Shown: positions 27,601-39,600 of the stretch, one piece after another
Numbering within the stretch: the stretch's first letter is position 1
Layout: every line of letters begins with the position of its first letter
Source: Xanthostigma xanthostigma
Taxonomy: Eukaryota > Arthropoda > Insecta > Raphidioptera > Raphidiidae
DNA length: 64,000 nt
Reading direction: 5' to 3'
Assembly: GCA_963575645.1 (NCBI GenBank)
Contig: OY754471.1
Span: 48,858,820-48,922,819 of the forward strand
The notes under the pieces: model-generated
Seen by the model: the letters and a program-made list of their open reading frames with translations, nothing else
What the model was told of the DNA's origin: nothing
Database searches by the model: none
Position numbers and translations under genes: made by a program

Positions 27601-30600
27601 TATTTTCTTAGTACTTACAAACGAAAAACAAGTATTAAGTATTTTTTACTGCTGATTATCTACCGGGGTGGTTACGAGACGAATGAAATTTACTACAGAC
27701 GATGCATAACTCTTTTTCATTTTTTACATGCACACGAAGTCGCAAATGATTTGAAACGTTTGGTTAGAACCAGTCAAATATATAAGCTACAGAAATATCA
27801 GATTTATTTCGTAACAAAAAAGTTACAAATTATGACGTCACAATTTTATTTATTCGTCTAGTTTTCGTTAATTAATCATTATATCGACGCGAGTGAAAAA
27901 ACCACAGCTAATCAGCGAAAAATAATTTCGAAAATATCGATTGAATTAGTACATAGGATATAGAAACATCCTGTGCAATGAATGTACTATTTGCGTCAAT
28001 AGAATTATTTTGTGATGATAACAGAGAAATGTAGATTAAACACATTCTGTACTTAAAATTACAAGCACGGCCGTACCGGGCGTCCTATTTGCGATGGAAC
28101 AGGCTCAAATTCAAAGCCGGGTCCGTCCTATAGGAAGTAATTATAGGAAAAAAAAAATTGGTTGTCTGTTAAGTCGGTTTACGGACGATAGTTTTACGTG
28201 ATAACGTATTCCGCTCGAATATCATATTTAATAATACATAACCTAAATTTTAGTAGCTGTCAAACTTGGGCCGGTCAGGCGGAACGTGACACATTTCGGA
28301 ACGTCACACTTTTTCGTGCATTCAGCCGGTGTTTCATCAATTTATAAGACGTTATCACGTCAAAAACGATGGACCGCAAAGCTATCGATCACCGATGACT
28401 TATAATGCTGTGCTCCGTTCTTATAAATTCTTAGAACTTATACTTCTTTGGCGCCATTAAAGACTAATTTTCAATTTTCACGCAAATAATTTATTGAAAT
28501 AAAACAATTAAATAACCGATCTCAGATATCATCACTAATATTCATAACTAACAAATGTTTTCAATCATATATTCACCAATATACTGTCAATAGCTAATAA
28601 TTTATAAGCATACTAGCGGCCCTGTACGTGCTTCGCTACGTATCAAGTGAAATAATAAAACAATAGCGTAAAGTATTCGTGGATAACTGGTCTTTAAAAC
28701 ACTTGCTCTATTTCGAGGGTTCACTCCGGCTGCCCCGTCGTGCTCGAAAAAAAAAGCATTTGTTTTAAACGTTATTCAGTTTTTTTACATCCTCGATCTA
28801 GATATATGGTTGTTAAGTTCGTTGCGCCATCTATTGAATATTCACTCAATCCAGTCAACAGGTATCGCCATCTTATATGGTTGTTAAGTTCGTTGCGCCA
28901 TCTATTGAATATTCACTCAACCCAGTCAACAGGTATCGCCATCTTATATGGTTGTTAAGTTCGGTGCGCCATCTATTGAATATTCACTCAATCCAGTCAA
29001 CAGATAATTATGACTGTCAAGGAATAGACAAATAATTTGCAATAAAATAATATTGCGACTATAAATTGAAATGTAAGCTATCCTATCTTTCAAGTTGGGT
29101 CGAATTGCACACGGTGTGCAAATCAAATTTAAAATCAGTTCAGTAGTTTAGGAGTTCATCGCGGACAAACATGTGACACGTAATTTTTATATATAAAGAT
29201 AAACATTCGTAGGTATTGAAATAAATCATCGCCTGACATCTGTCATATTATTTTCGATCGCAAGTCGGCAACTTCATCGTGTATAAATTTTGATCTTACC
29301 TCGTAAAAATTAACTCTTGACATTTATTTCATAACGCGCCAAAAACATATAGGATATTCGAATTCCATCTTATCTCCTGTACACGTTTTGTGATGTCGTA
29401 ATTGTTTTAATTGATGATGTAACCTGACGTATAATTAAGACGTCAATGTCCTACGCTGTCGAGCGTCTATAACTCACAAATAAAGCGGGTGGATTGACAG
29501 TTCCATCTAAAACAGGACGCACTGCACTGTTACGTGCGCATATTATGACGATGGGATGAAACCATGGACAATTCCTATGTCCATGGATGAAACCAAGCGA
29601 AGCGTGAGGTAGTTCAACTCGTCAAATTGTGTTCATATAGTTAGTCCGGTGGCCATAGAGCACAAACGGTACACAACAAAAACAAGCATTACGCGGCGAT
29701 GTTGCGGTGCTAAGTATTTAGTTGATTTAATTAACAAAGTCTACATTAATTAATAATTATTAAAATCCACAACGCGTTATAATAAGTATAATTGATAATA
29801 CGTAGTGCTGCAGATTTTGGATTTCATCGTATAAGGTCAGTTTTAAAAACAAATTAAATTTCTCACTTTGATGTTGGGCTGAAGAAAGGTTTGTCAAAAT
29901 TTTGATTTGACAATGACATAGATTGTGAATATTAGATACATATAAGTAGTTTCTCCATACGAAAAGCGTTGTAGAGAGTTTTAAATCGATATATCGATGA
30001 TATTTTTCATAAACTTTTGTGTACTACATGTATTTAGCATCGTTTGAAGTATTGTCTCTGGTTTGAATGCAACCGCCTGGGTGTCTATATGTACGGTCAT
30101 TTGCGTGGATCGATTTGACGAATTTTATAACTATTGCGAATTTTCTCTATAAGAACGCTATAAGTTATCTTATAGACATTTTTTTGGTATTTCGACATAA
30201 TCGGCCAAACTCTCTTTATAAATTGACTAACGGTCCCGTCCGGTTTCATCCGGGTGCAAAAGAACGAAAATATATAATTGAAAACACTGTAGGAAAATTA
30301 TTTTTATATAGGTATACCTATAGTTGTAACAGTTTTCAAATGAGCTATTAATTAGATTTATTTAATTTTAATTGGTCGTAATAAAATTTTAAAAAATTGA
30401 AATGTAAGCCTTAGAAGAAAGCAATGTAGAAAATAAAAAAAATAAAAATATATTCGCCGACGTGGGGCTTGAACCCAAGACCCTGGCATTAAGAGTCTTA
30501 CGCTCTACCGACTGAGCTATCCGGGCTTGTGAACGTGAGGCGCTAATATTGCAATATTTACTTAAGGCATTTCACCTGATAATATTTGTCGCACGGACAA

Positions 30601-33600
30601 ATTTTGAGATACATCTTGCAACATTTTTCATTGATGCTCCGCTCCAATTGGTCGTGGTATTACGAGCCCCGTCCCGTTTCAATTGGCCCACTTACTGAAA
30701 TTTCAATTTCTTTAAGATTTATTCAAAAAAGTGTTAAACTAACTGCCACTTTACATTTTTTTCTTGTAAATATTCATATTAAAAGCTGTTTTCATAACAT
30801 TAAGTAAAATGTATTCAAATATATTTAATTTTTATCATAAAAACGAAATGGGTGTAAATAATGCGTTTTATGCGTCAACATAACAAATATTAGACTATGT
30901 AAGAAGTTAAGTGATATTAGAGGTGGCTATGTAAAAACACGATAAAACAATTGTTATTTATTGATAGTAATTTGTCAAAAGTGTCAAAAAGTAATAGTAT
31001 AATATTTTTTTAACTTAAAAATGGGTAGAGGCGCAGTTATTGACCAAAAACTTAGAGTAATCATTATTAACTTGTGGAAAACCGGAAAATCAAATTCCGA
31101 AATCGGGAAATTGTTAAATTTATCAAAATATAGTGTTAGAAATATTGTGAGACTGTACAAAACAAATGGTTCAATCGCCTCAAAGCCCCGGTACGTGAAG
31201 AAAACCAAACTAACAGACGGTGATAAACGGGCATTGAAAAGAATAATTAAGGAAAACAGACGTGCTAACTACGGACAATTGAGCGTACTTTGGAGCAATA
31301 CTGTGGGAAGACGTATTTCGAGATCTACATGTCATAGGGAAGCAAAGAAGTTAGGATTTGGAACGTACAAGGTATTACTCATATTTTTAATCCGCTGTCT
31401 TAAATTTAAATTTGCAAAAAACTAACATACGTAATTTGTTTAGGCTAAGGAAAAGCCATTGTTGACACAGAAACAAAAGAAAAACAGATTGCAATGGGCA
31501 AAAGAACACAAAAATTGGAATTTTGAACAGTGGAACAGCATACATTGGAGTGATGAGTCTCGGTTTGAAGTTTGTGTAGGTGACAGTCGGAGCAGAGTTA
31601 TTCGTCAAAAAAATGAAGCATACCATCCCGACTGTTTAAAAAGGAAAGTGAAATTTCCAGCATCTGTTATGGTATGGGGCTCAATGTCTGCAAGAGGTGT
31701 AGGAAAACTGCACTTTATTGATGGCATTGTTAATACAGACAAATATTTAAACATATTAGAAGAGTCTCTGCTGCCAACAATGGAAGAAGTTTTGGTCTCT
31801 GGAGAGAATTTTATTTTTCAGCAAGACGGAGCTGCCTGCCATACATCAAAAAAAGCTAAAAAATGGTTCTCAGAGAACACTATTCCACTCTTAGAGTGGG
31901 TTTCCAGTAGCCCTGACTTGTCCCCAATTGAAACACTTTGGCATGAAATGAAAAAACGCTTACGTGTTACTCCCGCTAGATCGGTCTCAGATCTAAGACA
32001 AAAACTCAAAGAAATATGGGATAACTTTACTCCACAAGACTGCCAGAATTTAGTTAATACTATGCCTCGAAGAATAATGGCCGTTATAACCAATAAAGGT
32101 GATGTTACCCAATGGTAACTTTTGAAATACGTTTCGAGTTTTAGTTTGTCTGAATGCATATTTTATTCGGTTTTCTATTTAATTTTTTATCTTAGTAAGA
32201 ATATATTATCTAGTAGGCTTAGGTTGTGTAAAAAGTCTGTAAAATATTTGGTACAAAATAAAAAATACCTATATTACGCTAGTGTTTCGATTTCTGTTAA
32301 TTGAGGACTAATAATTGAGTTTTTTGTAAGTGGGCCAACTGAAGTGGGACGGGGCTCGTATATAGCCCAGTGATTCAAAAGTGGTCTATATCGACCTCCA
32401 GGGGTCGACGATAACTTGCAAGGGGTCCATGTCAGCGGGAAAAACATTGGGGGTCCATGAAATGAAAATGGGGGTCAACGATAGTGAATCTCCTAACAAA
32501 AAAAGAAACAAACTGGACATCGTTAACCGAAGAGATTTAAGATTAAATCTAACTAAATTGATGCCAAATGTTGAAAATTTATTATTAAAGCATCAGGTTC
32601 ATCCCTCACACTAAAAGCATTTATTTTTTGCTTAGTTATTTTATGTAACAGAAAGTAAATTTTAATTTGATTCGTTTAATTTGAATCTAATTAATAAATG
32701 TATAAAACTAAACATTTCACTACCGTTATAAATTTAAATCGTTCAAAGTGAGTAGCACTATACCGGTTGTCAAAAATACATTTGAAATTAATGAATTTGC
32801 AAAAAATCAATATCAGATAAGCAGGGGGTCTACCCAAAACCGAAAAACATTGCAAGTGGTCTACGAGACAAAAAAGTTTGGGAACCTCTGATATAGCCTA
32901 TAGCCTTCCAACAAAATTTTTTTTTTTTAATTCGAAACAGTAGTTTCTGAGATTAACGCGTTAAACCAAACAAACAAACTCTTCAGCTTTACATATTAAT
33001 ATAGATATGGATTTGTTTTAAATGTCTCTAAAACTAACAATCTATAATATTCTACCTATACGATATTGTTAGAGCAGGATTTCTGGGCGACCACAAAACT
33101 CGATCGATCAACGCGAATTCGTTGCCTTAATAATAGACTTAAAAATGTTTGTTCTTTTTTTGTGGAAACAAAAATACTAATTCTCGTTTCAAATATCATT
33201 ACAACTACTTATTTAAAATATTGAGGAAAATAATTTGTTTACAATAATCACTGCGCTGTATGAGAATTTGAGATAACACATTTGGTGTGGAATGTTGCCA
33301 GTAAATACATTAATATAACTTTAAAAGCTGTATCTCAAGCGACTCCAGTTCGCTTCTGAATTATTAAGGTTACCCACCCACGCATATAGATACTTTTAAC
33401 ACATTCACGTTAATGACCCAGTTGCATTCGTCTTTAGAAATAGAGATATATTGCAAATCATAGACGCTCGACAATTTAGGTAATGAGCGTAGATGTGTTG
33501 ACAAAAAAAAAGCAAAAACAAAAACTCCATGTCGAGCGAGATATAGATACAATCGACGCAATATTATAAACCCGGTTTTGATGTGAGAAGTATTAATTGG

Positions 33601-36600
33601 AATTTTTTAAAAAAAAATTGGTTGTCTGTAAAGTCGGTTTACGGACGATAGTTTTACGTGATAACGTATTCCGTAATACATAACCTAAATTTATATAATA
33701 ATTATAATAATTCGAATCTATGATATTGCATCTTTCGCTTCAAATTTAGGTTAATTTTATTTATTAAAATTACTCACCACCTATAATATAATTGTTTTTT
33801 TTAACTTTCTTTCTTTCGTATTTATTTTAAGTCTCAAAGATTAACTGTCATAATATTTTGAAAACAATTGTTTCATTGTTTATATAAAATTCCAAAACCT
33901 ACTTACAATATTTAAGTATTTTCATACGTCAAAAAATTGATTTTTATAATGATAAAATTTGTATGAAAACGATTTTTTCGAGAGATGAGACCTAGCTAAA
34001 ACGATTTTTTGCCCCCCAAAATCCCTTTTCAGTAAATTTCATCCAAATCGTTAGGGCCGTTTTCGAGAAAAGCACGCACAGGGTCAGGCGGAACGTTACA
34101 CTTTTTCGTGCATGCAGCCGGTGTTTTATCAATTTTTAAGATTGGTGATTCATCAATTTATAAGACGTTATCACATCAAAAGAGAGAAACTCTCTCGCAC
34201 GCCAGTATTCTTTCGCGCCTTCTCTTTCTGCTGCGTCAACAATATTGTTTTTTTTTTTCTTTCAGAAAATGTTGTTACCGTCTTTCACGATCGTTCTGTT
34301 GGCGTCGTTATCGGTCGCCGCGACTTTCGAACCGACCAACGACGGCACCGGTCCGCCGTGTTGTCCCGGCAACAATGCATTCAACGTGACGGCGCGAGGT
34401 TGCGTCGGTCTTAAAGACGGCGCCGTCGCCAGGAAGACGGTCTCGTGTGAGCACGGCACTTACGTGCTGAATCCGGCGATCGACGATATGGACGCTTTCT
34501 CAATCAGGCAAGGTCGTCTTTTCATGCAGTTCGACGGAGAAGAAACGAATATCACGCCGGAAAAGTTAGTAGATATGTGCTGTTAATTACAGACGCTCAA
34601 CAACAGAGACCGCGAGCGTCCTAATTCGAAACGTTTTAGATAGTTATTTGCCATCCATGCTCGGTTGCAGAGAGCGCTGTCAGGAAATCGAATTTACCGA
34701 TCAGCTTAAATACATACTAGTGTACCCGTGCAAAACTTTTTGCATGTATTTTCATATTGTTTTCAAAAATCGATATTTTGATACAGACCTACGACATTAA
34801 TTTTATTGCTCTTGCATTAGTTTCCATTTACAGTTATTTTTCTTTTGACTTAGCGTGATCCATCAAATAAAAAATAGAGAATAGTTACTTCTTACCACAC
34901 TTGTTGTGGTAAGAAGTAACTATTCTCTATTTTTTATTAGGTTCAAACCACAGTGCTCCTAACATTTTTGTTATTGATCCATCAAGTTGTCTCTATATTT
35001 AATTGGTTATAAATTCAAATAAAATGTATGAGATCTGTTCATCGTTGTCATGGTTACTCCGCAAGAGCTGTCACAATTCATTTTTAGAAAATCTAACCTC
35101 ATATTTTGATACATTTACGATTTTCCCTATTTTTTTCTGATCTTAGACCAAATTTTAGACTTGGTACAGTCCATGTAATATTTAGAAACTCTATTTTGGC
35201 ATTAAATTAACATAAACTTACACGTTCTTATATAAATTGTTTGGAAAATAAAATAAAATTTATTTGTCTATTAATATTTGGAATATTTGCGCTAAAAAAC
35301 TAACTAATTTAAATATACACTTCAATTGTCAAAGTCAACTTGTCAAACTGTTTGTAAAATCTCCGACATACGTACATATTTGCATTTCTCTCACACTCAT
35401 GTCTCGTGAACATCGAAGGATTTTCTCTCTTTACGTTCCTCTTCACCCCGCTACCCGCTCGTCATTTTTACTATTATCGCTTGAAAGAAGCCCTTTCAAA
35501 GAAATTTCACCAAAAAAAAAAATTAGCGATAACAGATCTGTGGACTAAAGGCTTTAGTTTAAAAAAAAATGTATCAATCGGTTGAGTAGGGATTGCTGGC
35601 GGATTGGCTAGAGAAATAGGGCTTGTGTTTTAAATATATACATAGTAGAATTTTAAATCCGGTTAAAGCTTCGACTTCGGCCAAAAAACTAATCTTCGGT
35701 CATTAATGTCTCTGATCATAATTTGCCTCTCTTTCTCTAATTTTAAATGGCAAAAATAAAATTACTATTTTTATTTTAGATACTGCGTGACTCGTTTCAT
35801 TGGTCAAAACGTAACTGTTGCCATGGTTTGTTTCCCGGATCCAGTGGAGAAGTCTTTTGCGACCAACGTGGTGTGCTCTATGATATCAGTTGTTTTTATA
35901 TTGATCACGCTGGTCGTCTATTGTATTGTACCAGACCTCAGGGATTTACAGGTACGTTAATATGCTAATTTCTCATCGGCGGACTGCAATTTTGTTTAAA
36001 TTAAATGTTTTGGGATTCCGAAGTGTAACGAGCTTTTGAAGTTCACATCAAAGGTCAAATCTAGGAATCTAATTTCGACCCACCTCCGCATATCCGATCG
36101 ATTTGCAACTTTGCGTACATACGCGCTTTTGATAGCGATAAAAAATATTTTCTTAACTCAGTCGTTATAACCGTCCCGTCACTTCCACCGTCACCGTCCC
36201 GTTTCTCACACCACGCGAGATACAATATTTTCACGTCTTTGAAACCTAGCTTATCTACTTTTTTAACCAAAAATCGGTCCACTAAACGGAACCATCTTGT
36301 TAAGCGACCGTCATTCCCCCGTTCTCCTCTACTACGAAAATCGATTCGCGCCGTTATTTATAATATTTTTTTCTGTGCAGGGAAAATGTCTGATGGGAGC
36401 GATATTCAGTTTAGCTATGGGCTTCGTAGTTTTGTCACTTGTCCAGACGTTTAGCGGCCATTTAAATAGAGCTGAATGCGCGACATCCGGTAAGAACACT
36501 TAAAAAATTCATTAGTGCAATGGACTTACGATTATTTTATATTATATAGAATAGAACGTATAATTTATAAGCGAAAGCCTATTGTATTCGATTTATTACG

Positions 36601-39600
36601 TGCAGGGCCCTCGTAAGGCCTCACGCCGCCCGCGTGCGGGTTCATAATTGACGCCCCTTATTGGGGATAAACTCACTAGACGATATGTCAAATTGAAAAA
36701 CGTTAAAAATCCTAAATAACTAATACTGTAAGTGCAATTAATAGAAACTTTATTTCTTATAAATATAAATAAACTGTAAAAAAAATATTTAAACATTGTT
36801 ATGTAAAATAATTCAAACGAAACACAATCATTGAAACATATAGAGCTAAATTTGATTCTGAAATATATTCAATTAAAATGAAACACATTAAACAGTGAAT
36901 TTTGAAAATTCACTCGTACAGAGTGAATTTCAAAAATTCTCTCTTCACGTTAAAAAAATCACTCCGCGGAGTAAACTGTTCTCTACAAAAACAGTTTACT
37001 CCGTGCGATTTTTCACGGCGTTCTTCTCCTGTCGTAATGAGACACAAATTTAGTTTCACCGCTGAGCTGAGAGAATTCATTAAGTCAAAATAATCATTAG
37101 TTTATCAATTAGGAAAAATGAATACCAGTGCAATTAATAAAAACATAAATACCATTACGACTGAATGTGAATCCCCTGAAATTAACCTGCAATTTTTTCC
37201 GTACTGCACTCACATGAGGGATAGAATATATTATCAATTATATCATTCAGGTGCACAAGTCTTACGTAAAAAAGTATTTTGTTGATTGAAAAATACTTTA
37301 CTTCACTCGCACTCTTGCAGGAATCGACAGGAAAATTCAAGATATAAACATACGCGGGAGTCTCCCAATAGGGGCGCCCTGTCTACGCGCTGATGTGAAT
37401 TAACTATCAAATCGAAAATTGCGCACGAAATATTTCGAATTCGAATTTCATTAAAAAATAAATAACTACTCGTAAGAGTTTTTACGCAGGCTTGAATAAA
37501 ATTGATATAATATCAGTTATATATTTTTTCTATACAGTACAAAAAACATAACACAACCAGGCCATTTGCCGCCCCTTGAATGTGCCGCCCGCGTGCGTCG
37601 CACGCATCGCACTATAGGGCGCGAGGGCCCTGATTACGTGCCCTAATTAATATACCTTTAGAAAAACCGCAACTGTTTATAAATTTTCAGGTTTCTTTTT
37701 GTATTTCTGGATGATGGCTGCGTTCTTTTGGCTGAATGTGGTTTCCATAAATGTATGGAGAACGGTAAGGTAGGTTATTATTTTCACATTTTTTTCTCTT
37801 TAAACCGGATACGATTTTTTAACAAATTACATCATTGTGCGCGTCATATATTTTTGTTTTACAAATAAAAACCTGTCCAGGAAAGTTATAAAAATATTTT
37901 TGACATACAGAACGGTTCATGATTTCGACAAATTCCTGAGAACGTTCAGTGCAAAAACATAGATTCCAACTTTACGCAAAACTAAAAAAAAAATATGAAA
38001 AAATAACTAAGGGATCGCGACAATCTTTCAAATCTCTAAGGGGTCCGCAGACGAAAAAGTTTAAGGAACACAAAGTCAGTATTAATATATATATGTAGTT
38101 TTTTTTGTAGAAATAAAGTATCTTCAATATCCGAAAGTCGATTATTTTATATCTACTGTTTGTACGCATGGGGCGCCTCGTTTATATTTCTCGTCATCGT
38201 TGTCATCGCTCAACACATGCCAGGAGGCCACCCCAACCCCGGATTTGGAATGGAGAAATGTTGGTTCCAAGGTATTGAAAAAAAAACTAAGTACCTACTA
38301 CATAGACAAAAATAATCACGATGTTAACCGACCTGTTCATTCTATCCTTTCATGAATTTAAAAAAATGTATATGTTACGGTCAATGTCCGGAATACGGGC
38401 AATGTCGACATTGGCCGGTCAATGTCAACAATGCCCGAGCCACATCGGGCAATGTCTGAAATCGGACAAGGTTCAAAAAATAGATTTTTTATAAACATGA
38501 AACGCTGACATTTGATTGTATCTTTATCATAATAAGTCATCATTAACCCTTTATGGAATTTTTATCACAGATATCAACTATTGAAGAATATATTTTTCAG
38601 CTTTCTATTACAATTATTGATAATTGAAACCATGTATAATTTATTTCCATACATTTTATTTCTATTAATGAATAAAAAAACACAAAAAGGCATTATAAAT
38701 ATAAAATAATTATATTTTTTATATGATAATATGAGCAATAAACAATATATCTTAATGCATTAAATTTCAGAACTCACATTTATTCCAGCAAAAAAAATAA
38801 AAATCAAAACTACGTATAATTTATTTTCACACATTTTATTTATTTTCATCATAAGATACAATCAAATGTCAGCGTTTCATGTTTATAAAAAAAGTTTTTT
38901 TTGAACCTTGTTCGATTTCGGACATTGCCCGATGTGGCTCGACATTGTCTGGATTCCGGACATTGATCGTAACATATATACATTTTAAACAGCTTTGCTC
39001 AACCCGTCAATGAAGACCTGCCTTTTTTTCACAATAAGGTTAAAAGAATTGTTTTATAGTCTATTTATAATAGAGAATCCAACCTTGGAGAAAAAATGTT
39101 GGATAGATGACTCGCTCATTGAAACTATTGTTTATTACAGGAGTTACTGAAAACTGGGTATACTTTTACGGTCCCATCGTGATCCTGCTGGGATGCAACG
39201 TCGTTCTTTACACGATGACAATTTTAAAACTGTGGCGAGATCATAAAGATTTTACTTCAATGAGTAAACTGCGCTCTCATCGTTACAAGTAAGATTTCAA
39301 ATTAACGTATACCGGCGCCCCTTTGGAAGTGAACGATTAAAGTACGCGCCACGAATCTAAAAGGCTCGGAAGTTAGATGCGTATGCAGGCTTGCGCTTGT
39401 ACTACAAACTCGCAACTCAACAAAACTAACATAGCAATAACAACTTGACAATAGCGTACTCGACTGTACTTCAAAGCAGGAAAGCGACAAGTGATAAAGA
39501 CAACGAGCGATCACGGTCAATCGCCGACGAGCGCACGTTCCGTGCAGGTAGCTGGGAGGTGGTGGGAGTATCAACGGCTCTAAAATGTGCCTTTGCGACG

